Shown here one piece after another: positions 25,846-33,379 of a DNA stretch of 64,000 bases. The number at the start of each line of letters is the position of its first letter. Within the stretch, counting starts at the first letter, position 1. Source of the stretch: an uncultured Acidobacteriaceae bacterium (GTDB lineage Bacteria; Acidobacteriota; Terriglobia; Terriglobales; Acidobacteriaceae); the NCBI GenBank assembly GCA_903828675.1, contig CAIKND010000167.1, positions 22,303-86,302 on the forward strand, given 5' to 3'. Below the pieces are notes generated by a model that worked only from the letters and a program-made list of their open reading frames with translations, searched no databases and was not told the origin of the DNA. Both the position numbers and the translations under genes were made by a program.

Positions 25846-26646
25846 ATGTCAGGAATTTCTCTGGTTCTGGACGGCAAGGTCGCACTCATCACAGGCGGCT
25901 CGCGCGGCATTGGAGCAGCAACGGTTCGAATGTTCTCCGCGGCAGGGGCACGGGTGGCCTTCAGCTACCAAAAGGCAAACGTGCAGGCTGAGGCTCTCGT
26001 GGCCGAGTGCTGTGGGCCGCAACGGTGCGTTGCCATCCGCCAGGAACTCAGTACTCCAGCCGACGGCCGCGCCCTGGTAAACGCCGCAGTCGCGGCCTTC
26101 GGCCGTCTCGACATTCTCGTGGTCAATCACGGCATCTGGCCTTCCAACGAGGCGCCCATCGCCGAGATGCCCGATGAGCAATGGCGTCGGACCATGGCCG
26201 TCAATCTCGACTCGGTCTTCGGACTGGTGCAGGCGGCTGTGGCGCAGATGGATCGGCAGGCCAAGCCGTCCCCCCTCGACGGGCAGGCAACCGGACACAT
26301 CGTCCTCATCAGTTCCACCGCCGGACAGCGCGGCGAGGCCAACCACGCCGACTACGCAGTGACCAAAGGCGCTCTGATAAGTCTCACCAAAAGCCTGTCC
26401 AGCGAACTCGCGCCCAGGGGCATCCGGGTTAACTGCGTCGCGCCCGGCTGGGTGGCGACGGAGATGTCGGCGGCCGCGGTGGGTGACCCCGAAATGGGCG
26501 CAAAGATCAGGGCGGGCATCCCGGTGGGTCGCGTAGCAAGCCCGCGTGAAATCGCCGGGCCAGTCCTGTTTCTGTGCACTCCTTTAGCCGGATTCATCTC
26601 CGGCGAGGTGCTTAACGTCAACGGCGGCGCGGTACTTGTCGGGTAA
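25846..26646 (+). CDS. Short-chain dehydrogenase/reductase (FabG-like)
   Basis: This 266-residue classical SDR has the nucleotide-binding TGGSRGIG (about residues 17-24), the substrate-site pattern VVNHGIW in place of NNAG (about 86-92), an ISSTAG serine segment (about 153) and the catalytic YAVTK (about 167-171). It ends with the FISGEVLNVNGGAVLVG signature of FabG-like reductases. It probably reduces a keto group with NAD(P)H; the substrate is unknown. A secreted-protein gene starts 9 bases downstream with its own GAGGAA ribosome site. Confidence 0.9.
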   Translation: MSGISLVLDGKVALITGGSRGIGAATVRMFSAAGARVAFSYQKANVQAEALVAECCGPQRCVAIRQELSTPADGRALVNAAVAAFGRLDILVVNHGIWPSNEAPIAEMPDEQWRRTMAVNLDSVFGLVQAAVAQMDRQAKPSPLDGQATGHIVLISSTAGQRGEANHADYAVTKGALISLTKSLSSELAPRGIRVNCVAPGWVATEMSAAAVGDPEMGAKIRAGIPVGRVASPREIAGPVLFLCTPLAGFISGEVLNVNGGAVLVG

Positions 26647-26655
26647 GAGGAAACG

Positions 26656-27453
26656 ATGAAGATACGCAGATTTCTAGCGTGGACAATGGCAGGGCTGATG
26701 CTCACCTCGCCACTTGCAACCCGGGCGCAGACCGGCGACGACGCCTCCGCAAAGAACGCACAGCAGGCGCGCAAGGCGCTCGACGCCATGGTGCAGGCGC
26801 TGGGCGGGCAGGCTTGGCTGAATATGAAAAACCAGGTGCGTGAGGGACACATTGCCGCGTTCTTCCACGGCAATCCCGACCCCGGAACCACAAAATATTG
26901 GGAGTTTCACCAGTGGCCCGACCACGACCGAATGGAGTTGACCAAGCATCGCGACGTGGTCGAATTCTTCATCGGGCGCGAGGGATGGGAAGTCACCTAT
27001 CGCGGCAAAAAAGCGCTGCCCCAGGAGATGGTGGACGACCACCTTCGCCGCCGCGACCACTCCATCGAGACCGCCGTCAAGGTCTGGCTCAACGATCCCA
27101 AAACCATTCTGGTCTACGAGGGCCAGCATCTGGCGGAGCGCCATTTGGCCGAGCAGGTCACCCTCATCTCGGCTCAGAACGAGGCCATCACCATCCTCAT
27201 GGACGTGCAGACCCACCTGCCGCTGCGCCGCACCTTTCAGTGGCGCGACCCGGAGTATAAAGACAAGAACAGCGACGCCGAGGAGTACGACGACTACCAC
27301 ACCATTGACGGTTTTCCCACTCCGTTCACCATCTCGCGCTTCAAGAACGACGACATGATCCGCCAGTATTATCTGGATCACGTCAGCTATAACCAGACGC
27401 TGACGCCGGATTTCTGGAGCGTGGACGCAGCCAACCTGCGCATCAAAAAATAG
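26656..27453 (+). CDS. Exported protein resembling LolA/LolB-fold outer-membrane lipoprotein-sorting proteins
   Basis: The 265-residue protein has a signal peptide (residues 1-25, ending TRAQ). A single domain follows with ALDAMVQALGGQAWLNMKNQVREG, alternating beta strands and a closing FPTPFTISRFKNDD strand. This pattern occurs in many acidobacterial periplasmic proteins annotated as outer-membrane lipoprotein-sorting-like. No catalytic residues stand out and no lipobox is present. It may share a transcript with the preceding SDR, 9 bases upstream. Function is not assigned. Confidence 0.7.
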   Translation: MKIRRFLAWTMAGLMLTSPLATRAQTGDDASAKNAQQARKALDAMVQALGGQAWLNMKNQVREGHIAAFFHGNPDPGTTKYWEFHQWPDHDRMELTKHRDVVEFFIGREGWEVTYRGKKALPQEMVDDHLRRRDHSIETAVKVWLNDPKTILVYEGQHLAERHLAEQVTLISAQNEAITILMDVQTHLPLRRTFQWRDPEYKDKNSDAEEYDDYHTIDGFPTPFTISRFKNDDMIRQYYLDHVSYNQTLTPDFWSVDAANLRIKK

Positions 27454-27567
27454 CCGCGGCTCGCATCCGCGCCAACCCGTATCGGGTCAGGCGGAAACCC
27501 AACCCACGCATTATTTATAATCCTGTGGGGCGCATTGCAACCCCTGCGCGCTCACTGGAGCCTTAGA

Positions 27568-28086
27568 ATGACCTTCAACATCCAGGAAATCATGAATTTC
27601 CTGCCCCACCGCTACCCCTTTCTCCTCATCGACAGGATTATCGAGTTCGAGCCCACCAAGCGGCTCGTGGCCATCAAGAACGTGACCATCAACGAGCCGT
27701 TCTTCCAGGGCCATTTCCCCGGCTATCCCATCATGCCCGGCGTACTCGTGGTCGAAGCTATGGCGCAGGCCGGCGGCATGATCATGATGGCCGAAATACC
27801 CGACCGCGACAAAAAGCTGGTCGTCTTCACCGGCATCGAGCGCGCCAAGTTCCGCCGCCCCGTAACCCCAGGGGACCAGTTACGGATCGAGGTTGAGGTG
27901 CTTTCCATGAAGATCCGCGCTGGCCGCATCGAAGGCAAGGCCTACGTGGACGGCAAGCTGGCCTGCCAGGCCACACTCACCTGCCAGGTTGTGCCGCGCG
28001 TCCGCGAGCCCCATCCGGCCACTGAGGCTCCTGCGGAAAATGCACCGGCGCCTGAAGCGGCAACCCCCGTGGAGAAGCCCCAGTGA
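27568..28086 (+). CDS. fabZ: (3R)-hydroxyacyl-ACP dehydratase FabZ
   Basis: The 172-residue hotdog-fold enzyme dehydrates beta-hydroxyacyl-ACP in fatty-acid and lipid A precursor synthesis. The catalytic histidine and glutamate lie in FLPHRYPFLLIDRI (about 10-23) and GHFPGYPIMPGVLVVEAMAQAGG (about 50-72). The ATG at 27568 has GGAG upstream and is preferred over the open frame back to 27535. It carries an unusual Pro/Ala/Glu-rich tail of about 25 residues after the conserved core. Its TGA overlaps the GTG of lpxA, a typical fabZ-lpxA arrangement. Confidence 0.95.
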   Translation: MTFNIQEIMNFLPHRYPFLLIDRIIEFEPTKRLVAIKNVTINEPFFQGHFPGYPIMPGVLVVEAMAQAGGMIMMAEIPDRDKKLVVFTGIERAKFRRPVTPGDQLRIEVEVLSMKIRAGRIEGKAYVDGKLACQATLTCQVVPRVREPHPATEAPAENAPAPEAATPVEKPQ

Positions 28087-28853
28087 GCATTCATCCCAGC
28101 GCCATCATTGCTCCCGGAGCCATCGTTCCCGCCTCCTGCACCATCGGGCCCTTTTGCACTATCGGTCCTGAGGTGGTGCTCGGCGAAGATTGCACGTTGA
28201 TCTCGCACGTGGTGCTGGACGGCCGCACCCGCATCGGCGCGCGCAATGTCTTTCACCCCTTCTGCTCCATCGGCATCTCGCCCCAGGATCTCAAGTACGG
28301 CGGCGAGCCCACCCTTACCGAAATCGGCGACGACAACACCATTCGCGAGAGCGTCACCATCAGCCGCGGCACGGTCGGCGGCGGTGGCATCACGCGTCTC
28401 GGCTCCGGTTGTCTCTTGATGACCTGCGCCCACATCGGCCACGACAGCCAGGTCGGCAGCCATTGCATCCTCGCCAATGCGGCCACGCTGGCCGGCCACG
28501 TCATCATCGAGGACTACGTCACCCTCGGCGCCTTCTGCCCCGTCCACCAGGGCTGCGCGGTCGGTAAGTACGCCTTCGTCGGCGGCGGCACCATCGTCAC
28601 CCAGGACGTGCTGCCGTTTTCCAAAACCTCCTCGCGCCGCGAGAACAGCGCCTTTGGCGCAAACAGCGTCGGCCTTGAGCGCCGTGGCTTCGGCCCGGAA
28701 CGGATCAAGGCCCTCCAGAAAGCCTTCCGCCTGCTCCTGGTATCCAAGCTCAACACCACGCAGGCTCTTGAAAAAATGCGCGAACTCGACGGCGAAGACG
28801 TAGCCCTGCTGGTCGCCTTCATCGAACGCAGCCACCGCGGGGTCATCAAGTAA
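28083..28853 (+). CDS. lpxA: Acyl-ACP--UDP-N-acetylglucosamine O-acyltransferase
   Basis: This 256-residue enzyme performs the first step of lipid A synthesis. The N-terminal two thirds is a left-handed beta-helix of hexapeptide repeats (IHPSAIIAPGAIVPASCTIGPFC). NTIRESVTISRG and the catalytic-histidine segment MTCAHIGHDS lie near residues 120-126. VGLERRGFGPERIKALQKAFR begins the helical C-terminal domain (about 198). The start is a GTG overlapping the fabZ stop. Presence of lpxA together with lpxI means the organism makes lipid A. Confidence 0.96.
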   Translation: MSIHPSAIIAPGAIVPASCTIGPFCTIGPEVVLGEDCTLISHVVLDGRTRIGARNVFHPFCSIGISPQDLKYGGEPTLTEIGDDNTIRESVTISRGTVGGGGITRLGSGCLLMTCAHIGHDSQVGSHCILANAATLAGHVIIEDYVTLGAFCPVHQGCAVGKYAFVGGGTIVTQDVLPFSKTSSRRENSAFGANSVGLERRGFGPERIKALQKAFRLLLVSKLNTTQALEKMRELDGEDVALLVAFIERSHRGVIK

Positions 28854-28990
28854 ATGGAGAAACTGCGCAACTCGTAAACCATCGCTAACTTGAGGAATAC
28901 GGGCTTTGCAAACTGCGGATAGACTGAGGCAGGCCAAGGTACGGGCTATGAATGCCGCGGAAGAGGCTTGTTGAAACGCTGCTTTGAAAG

Positions 28991-29010
28991 GGCACGGCTT
29001 CAGCCGTGCC
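28991..29010. repeat. Hairpin repeat of the ACTTCAGT/GCTTCAGC family
   Basis: A 9-bp perfect stem with a 2-base loop and core CGGCTTCAGCCG. Two related copies with core CGACTTCAGTCG lie at 37372-37395 and 37618-37641. In all three cases a TTACAG-GCTGCGGAAAAACT motif follows 16-24 bases later. Confidence 0.7.
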
Positions 29011-29034
29011 GCTAGAGTAGCCAAAGAACGAAAA

Positions 29035-29190
29035 GGGCTTTACAGGCTGCGGAAAAACTGGCCCGGGTGGTAGGCCGGGGATTTATCCCCGGTATAAAGC
29101 CCGCAGAATCAGCGATGGCTTTAGCCACTGAGGTATGCTTTTCAAGCTTTTCGTCCAAATTCAGCCCTTTTTCCGCAGCCTCTTTAGCCC
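29035..29190. repeat. About 155-bp inverted-repeat element (MITE-like or REP pair), copy A
   Basis: The left arm (29035-29061) contains AGGCTGCGGAAAAA and the right arm (29166-29190) its inverse TTTTTCCGCAGCCT; about 20 of 24 positions match. The arms are separated by 104 bases. Copy B at 37659-37813 has the same arms and a 106-base spacer with unrelated sequence. Confidence 0.7.
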
Positions 29191-29233
29191 CTGAGGGAAA
29201 TTCGGCCTCGGGAAAAAGCAATTCGGAGGGTCC

Positions 29234-30142
29234 ATGCACGTCCGCGGATTCTTGATCTTAGCTCTGGCAGTGTCGGCGTTGTCCTCTTTCCACTCATCAG
29301 CTCAAGAAGCGATCACGGTGGATCAACCCACCCTCGGTCAGCACGTTGACCATCATGTCCCTCCCGTCTATCCACCGATCGCCAAGGCGGCACGCATCCA
29401 GGGCACGGTCGTTTTCGACATTACTGTCGGCGTAACCGGCAACATCGAATCGATGAAAGTGGTCAGCGGACCTGCCATGCTCCAGCAAGCCGCAATCGAT
29501 TGCCTGAAGCAATGGACCTATCACCCCTTTGTGAAGGATGGCGCTCCCGTTGCGGCGAGGGGGCAAACGTCGATCGTCTTCATGCTCAGCGATGGGGGAC
29601 CAACTCCCCAGGAAGAAGAGATCGCGAAGCGATACTTTCCTTTGTTCGACCAATGCAGGAAAGCTATTTCGGCCAAGACGGACTATCCCGCCGCAGCCGC
29701 AGTCTGCAGACATGCGGCAGAAGCCGCCGCGGAATTTGCACCGAACGTTCGTTTCATTGAGAAGCGATCTGCTTTTGTCTGGGCGTCCTGGGCCCTTTTG
29801 TACAGTGGTGACCTTCAGACTGCTCGAATCTATGCGGTAAGGGCAGTAGACGTAGTGAAGCTCGGACACGATGACGACTCGGGCTCCAACGCCGCTTACG
29901 GGATCAGAGGCATTGTCGAAGGCAGGCTGGGCAACCTCGCGGCCGCGGACGGCGATCTTTCGACGGCGGAAGATTTCGAACGCAAGGGAATTGCCTGGGT
30001 GGAAAAAGAGGCTCCGAGTCTTCGACGCGAATACACAGGAGCGCTCGTCATGGACCTGCGTTTCCACGCCCAAATTCTCCAAGCCCTGAACCGCCCAGAC
30101 GAGGCGCAGAAGAAGCTCGATGAAGCTGCGAAATACAACTAA
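29234..30142 (+). CDS. Exported protein with TonB C-terminal-type domain
   Basis: The 302-residue protein has a signal peptide (1-23, ending SSAQ) followed directly by a TonB C-terminal domain. Its marks are YPPIAKAARIQGTVVFDITVGVTGNIESMKVVSGPAMLQQAAIDCLKQWTYHPF, split across residues about 40-95. The rest (about 115-302) is helical and tetratricopeptide-like without clear repeats. It lacks the membrane anchor and proline-rich span of a real energy transducer. It may therefore be a periplasmic TonB-like protein, a type common in Acidobacteria, and need not energise receptors. It lies between lpxA and lpxI and has a strong ribosome site (GGAGGG). Confidence 0.8.
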   Translation: MHVRGFLILALAVSALSSFHSSAQEAITVDQPTLGQHVDHHVPPVYPPIAKAARIQGTVVFDITVGVTGNIESMKVVSGPAMLQQAAIDCLKQWTYHPFVKDGAPVAARGQTSIVFMLSDGGPTPQEEEIAKRYFPLFDQCRKAISAKTDYPAAAAVCRHAAEAAAEFAPNVRFIEKRSAFVWASWALLYSGDLQTARIYAVRAVDVVKLGHDDDSGSNAAYGIRGIVEGRLGNLAAADGDLSTAEDFERKGIAWVEKEAPSLRREYTGALVMDLRFHAQILQALNRPDEAQKKLDEAAKYN

Positions 30143-30205
30143 ACTGACGGGAAACCTTGCCATGAGACAAGATTCACCTAAACTCGTTTCCATCCGGTGG
30201 CAATC

Positions 30206-31054
30206 ATGAAACTCGGCCTGATCGCCGGCAACGGCCGCTTTCCGTTTCTGCTCCTTGACGCCGCGCGCGCCCAGGGGCTCCCCGTCGTCGTCGTCGCCAT
30301 CCGCGAAGAGACTGACCCGGAGATCGACCTACGCGCAGCCGCCGACGAAGGCATCACCGTCCACTGGCTCTCGCTCGGCGAGCTGTCGCGCCTCATCGAA
30401 ACCTTCCAGAAGCAAGGCGTCAAGAACGCCGTCATGGCCGGACAGGTGAAGCACAAGCAGATCTTCTCCAGCATCCGCCCCGATTGGCGACTGGCCAAAC
30501 TGCTCCTGAATCTGCGCACCCGCTCCACCGACATGCTGCTCGGCGCGGTAGCCAAGGTGCTGGGCGACGAGGGCATCGAGCTGATCAGTTCCACCGAGTT
30601 CCTCGAGCCCTTGCTCGCCCAGGAGGGTGTGCTCACCGCGCGCTCCCCAGACGAGAATGAATGCCTGAACATTGAGTACGGTCTCGGCGTGGCGCGCGCC
30701 GTAGCCGGCTTTGATATCGGACAGACCGTCGTAGTCGCTGCGCAGGCTTGTGTGGCCGTCGAGGCCATGGAAGGTACTGACGCCACCATCGAGCGCGCCG
30801 GACGCCTCATGGGCTCTCTGGGCGGCGATGCGTCCACCCTCGAGCGCCGCCTGACCGTGGTCAAGGTGGCCAAACCAAATCAGGATATGCGCTTCGATGT
30901 TCCCGTCATCGGAATGGCCACCGTCGAAACAATGATCCAGGCCGGCGCCAGTTGCCTTTCCATCGAGGCCGGGCGTACGCTTTTATTTGACCGCGACTCC
31001 CTGCTCGAACGCGCCAGTCAGGCTGGAATTGCCATTGTGGCGGCTCCGCGCTGA
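30206..31054 (+). CDS. lpxI: UDP-2,3-diacylglucosamine pyrophosphatase LpxI
   Basis: This 282-residue protein matches the LpxI (DUF1009) family. KLGLIAGNGRFPFLLLDAAR is at the N-terminus, NAVMAGQVKHKQIFSSIRPD near residues 78-97, and the C-terminal domain contains DIGQTVVV, KVAKPNQDMRFDVPVIG and ASCLSIEAGRTLLFDRD. It hydrolyses UDP-2,3-diacylglucosamine in lipid A synthesis, replacing LpxH. An alternative GTG at 30197 adds three residues. It is 64 bases after the TonB-C gene rather than next to lpxA, so the usual lpxA-lpxI arrangement appears interrupted. Confidence 0.94.
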   Translation: MKLGLIAGNGRFPFLLLDAARAQGLPVVVVAIREETDPEIDLRAAADEGITVHWLSLGELSRLIETFQKQGVKNAVMAGQVKHKQIFSSIRPDWRLAKLLLNLRTRSTDMLLGAVAKVLGDEGIELISSTEFLEPLLAQEGVLTARSPDENECLNIEYGLGVARAVAGFDIGQTVVVAAQACVAVEAMEGTDATIERAGRLMGSLGGDASTLERRLTVVKVAKPNQDMRFDVPVIGMATVETMIQAGASCLSIEAGRTLLFDRDSLLERASQAGIAIVAAPR

Positions 31055-31187
31055 TACTAGAGGTGACAGGCTTCCCCCTGCCGCTGTCAGCTATTCCTTG
31101 TCGAGGTCCCCAGCAAGCGGTCTTGCTCGATGGAGCGTCTGTTCTCTGGGCCCCTGTTTTTCATCCCCAGTCTTTAGGAGGTCTTTC

Positions 31188-31775
31188 GTGAGAAAGCCAG
31201 TTCTCTTTGTTTTGGCCGCGGTCTTTGCCGTCGCGGTTGCATTCGTCACAGTGCACGGGTTCGCGCAGACTGATGCCGCCCTGCCCACCGTCGGGCAGGT
31301 TGCGCCCACATTCACGCTGCCCTCGCAGGATGGCTCCCAGATTTCGCTCGACAGCTTTCGCGGCAAGTGGGTTGTCCTCTACTTCTATCCTCGCGACATG
31401 ACCCAGGGCTGCACCATCGAAGCCCACAACTTCCAGCGCGATCTTTCCCTCTACGAGGCGAAGAATGCGGTCATCGTCGGCGTCAGTGTGGACGGGACCG
31501 ACAGCCATCAGAAGTTCTGCACCAAAGAGGGCCTGACCTTCAGGCTCCTCTCGGATACAAGCCACGCCATGGTCAGTTCATACGGTTCGCTGGGCAGCTT
31601 CGGCGGCGTCACGATTGCTAACCGCAACACCTTCCTCATCAATCCCGAGGGCAAGATTGCCAAGGTGTGGACCAAGGTGAATCCGACCACAACTTCGACC
31701 GAGGTGCTGGCTGCGATTCCCCAGTCCACGCAGTCTCCTATGCCGGCCATGTCGGTAAAGCCGCCCGCCCTATAG
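31188..31775 (+). CDS. Exported peroxiredoxin (BCP/AhpC-TSA type) with SVKPP tail
   Basis: The GTG at 31188 is preceded by AGGAGG at a spacing of 6, which fixes this start over the open frame back to 30987. The 195-residue product has a signal peptide (about 1-26, ending GFAQ). A thioredoxin-fold peroxidase domain follows with VGQVAPTFTLPSQDG, FYPRDMTQGCTIEAHNF (peroxidatic Cys about 75) and HQKFCTKEG (possible resolving Cys). It should reduce hydroperoxides in the periplasm. After the core, the last 18 residues are disordered-looking and end MSVKPPAL. The same SVKPP motif occurs five times in the next gene. Confidence 0.92.
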   Translation: MRKPVLFVLAAVFAVAVAFVTVHGFAQTDAALPTVGQVAPTFTLPSQDGSQISLDSFRGKWVVLYFYPRDMTQGCTIEAHNFQRDLSLYEAKNAVIVGVSVDGTDSHQKFCTKEGLTFRLLSDTSHAMVSSYGSLGSFGGVTIANRNTFLINPEGKIAKVWTKVNPTTTSTEVLAAIPQSTQSPMPAMSVKPPAL

Positions 31776-31855
31776 CAGTGTCGTCCGGAACTCCGCACAA
31801 CTCGCGGTGATCTCGTTCAAGACTTCTCTAACCCTGCGTCAACCAAGGAGCGACC

Positions 31856-32020
31856 ATGACCAACAGCCTTAACCCTAACTCCGTAAAGCCGCCGCAAGTA
31901 GACAGTCTGTCCGTCAAGCCCCCGCAGGAACAGCTGTCCGTCAAGCCGCCGCAGGTACAAAACTTGTCAGTAAAGCCGCCGACGCAGAATCTTTCCGTCA
32001 AGCCCCCTACCGCGTCGTAA
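31856..32020 (+). CDS. 54-residue proline-rich peptide made of five SVKPP repeats
   Basis: The ATG at 31856 has AAGGAG seven bases upstream and the frame ends at TAA 32018-32020, just before a strong terminator. Motif SVKPP occurs at residues 9-13, 19-23, 28-32, 38-42 and 47-51, four of them preceded by Leu and most followed by Gln or Thr. The linkers are short and polar (Asn, Gln, Asp). The peptide has no cysteine, aromatic residue or signal peptide and only lysine as positive charge. Codons differ among the repeats (GTA or GTC for Val, CCG or CCC or CCT for Pro), which suggests the protein sequence is conserved. It matches no family I know. It lies 80 bases downstream of the peroxiredoxin that ends in the same motif. 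Confidence 0.75.
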   Translation: MTNSLNPNSVKPPQVDSLSVKPPQEQLSVKPPQVQNLSVKPPTQNLSVKPPTAS

Positions 32021-32040
32021 ACACGGTCTCAAGCACGCCT

Positions 32041-32075
32041 AAAGGCCTCCCCTCATGGAGGCCTTTACTTTTTGC
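32041..32075 (+). terminator. Rho-independent terminator after the SVKPP-repeat gene
   Basis: A 10-bp perfect stem AAAGGCCTCC/GGAGGCCTTT (32041-32050, 32057-32066) with a 6-base loop is followed by ACTTTTTG. It lies 20 bases past the repeat-peptide stop. Confidence 0.88.
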
Positions 32076-32159
32076 GGTTGACTCGGCGCTTGAGAGCCGC
32101 GACGCTATAAGTGGAGAGTTCGCGACGCCAGCAAGGCGACCCGGCCATCGGAGAATTTC

Positions 32160-32618
32160 ATGCCCACACAACTTGCCAAAAACTTCCGCGCAGAATTGAA
32201 CACACTGCATACCGAGTTGTTCGCTCTACCACAATCCCTTGCGGACACACCCTGGCGCGTCGGCGGCTGGACGCGCAAACAGATCGTCGGGCACCTTCTC
32301 GATTCCGCCGCGAACAACCGCCAGCGTTTCGTCCGCGCCGCCACCGGCGGTTCTTATGCGGGACCGAATTACGCGCAGGAGGCGTGGGTGGCTGCGCACG
32401 GATACGCCCATCAAAGTTGGGACACGCTGCTGCGCTGGTGGCAGGTGGAGCACGAGATTCTTGCCGCCGTGGTCGATCGCATTTCAGAGGACAAGCTAGA
32501 GACGGGTTGCGTGCTCGACGAAGACGCGCCGGTCTCGCTGCGCTTCCTCATCGAGGATTAACTGCGCCACCAGCGGTGGCATCTCGCACAACTCAAACCC
32601 GCCGCGCCAGCCCGGTAA
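32160..32618 (+). pseudogene. DinB/YfiT-like protein interrupted by an in-frame TAA
   Basis: The ATG at 32160 has GGAGA upstream. The first 133 codons match the DinB-like four-helix bundle (metal-dependent YfiT/BstA type): WTRKQIVGHLLDSAANNRQRFVRA with the first metal histidine, and APVSLRFLIED before the final helix. At 32559-32561 a TAA stop occurs exactly where this family usually has Tyr before RH. The same frame then continues LRHQRWHLAQL, carrying the HxxxH pair, to another TAA at 32616-32618. If translation stops at 32561 the protein lacks two of three metal ligands. It could be a recent pseudogene, a sequencing error or a readthrough case. Confidence 0.8.
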
Positions 32619-32635
32619 TCTCGCGACGTCCAGAC

Positions 32636-32670
32636 GCAAAAGAGCCCGGCGATAAGCCGGGCTCTTTTGC
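32636..32670. terminator. Bidirectional terminator between dinB-like and histone-like genes
   Basis: A perfect 15-bp inverted repeat GCAAAAGAGCCCGGC with loop GATAA (32651-32655) reads CTTTTGC at the 3' end on either strand, so it can end transcripts from both converging genes. Confidence 0.9.
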
Positions 32671-32695
32671 TTGCCTTAATTGCCTGTTGCCGGTA

Positions 32696-33379
32696 CTACT
32701 TCTTGGCAGGAGCCTTCTTGGCTGCCGCCTTCTTCGCAGGTGCCTTCTTCGCAACTGCCTTTTTCGCAGGAGCCTTCTTGGCTACTGCCTTCTTCGCCGG
32801 GGCCTTCTTGGCAGGAACCTTCTTCACTGCTGCCTTCTTGGCGGGCGCCTTCTTTGCTGCTTTCTTAACTGCCAACTTTATACCTCGTCTTGTGGGTTTG
32901 CTGGCGCGCTTGCCGGCCACGGCCTTCTTGACCTTGACCTTTCCGCCTTTTGCGCCAGTGTTGCTCTTCTTCGCGGCGGATTTCTTTGTGGCCTTTTTCG
33001 CCACAACCTTTTTCGCGGCTGCCTTCTTCACTACGGCTTTCTTCGCCGGAGCTTTCTTGGCCACAGCCTTCTTCGCCACAGCCTTCTTCGCTGGGGCTTT
33101 CTTGGCCGGGACTTCCTTGGCAGCTTTCTTTGCGGGAACTTTCTTCTTCTTCTTGGCGGCCTTCTTTACGGCCGGCTTCCCTTCGGGTTCAGTTACAACC
33201 ACGACCAGTGTCTCTTCGCCGACTACCTCATCATCATCCGAGGAGGTAAGAATGCTGGCGGTTTCGACTTCCTCATCATCGTCGTCTGGGAAGTCTTCGA
33301 CCTGATCGGGGTCCAGTTCATTCGGCTCCCCAGCGGGATTGCCGTCACTCATCGCATACATACCGAACACTTCTTCCAT
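32696..33379 (-). CDS. Histone H1-like Lys/Ala/Pro-rich repeat protein with acidic N-terminal domain
   Basis: The 227-residue protein starts at the ATG 33379 (GGAGG upstream). Residues about 1-65 are acidic ([22 protein letters not shown]). From about 70 to the end it is made of APAKKA and VAKKA-type repeats, as in eukaryotic H1 tails and bacterial AlgP/Hc1-like proteins. Such tails bind DNA non-specifically and may compact the nucleoid. A short non-repeat segment ([12 protein letters not shown], about 150) divides two repeat blocks. The acidic head could shield or regulate the basic tail. No recognisable globular domain is present. Confidence 0.8.
   Translation of the reverse strand: MEEVFGMYAMSDGNPAGEPNELDPDQVEDFPDDDDEEVETASILTSSDDDEVVGEETLVVVVTEPEGKPAVKKAAKKKKKVPAKKAAKEVPAKKAPAKKAVAKKAVAKKAPAKKAVVKKAAAKKVVAKKATKKSAAKKSNTGAKGGKVKVKKAVAGKRASKPTRRGIKLAVKKAAKKAPAKKAAVKKVPAKKAPAKKAVAKKAPAKKAVAKKAPAKKAAAKKAPAKK

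Larger units (their letters stand above)
28854..29233. other. 380-bp intergenic repeat cluster between lpxA and the TonB-C gene
   Basis: No gene is visible. The region holds a hairpin GGCACGGCT-TC-AGCCGTGCC (28991-29010), a 155-bp inverted-repeat element (29035-29190) and, inside that, a second hairpin around GGGGATTTATCCCC (29077-29090). The downstream gene's ribosome site GGAGGG is at 29226-29231. Confidence 0.75.

Noticed and set aside
27942..29024. 360-codon minus-strand frame antisense to lpxA
   Set aside because: Ala/Asp/Gly-rich shadow; fabZ and lpxA on the plus strand are unambiguous.
31856..32020. SVKPP repeat region as a non-coding tandem DNA repeat
   Set aside because: Repeat units differ at synonymous positions and in spacer length but keep the reading frame, and a ribosome site, start, stop and terminator are correctly placed.
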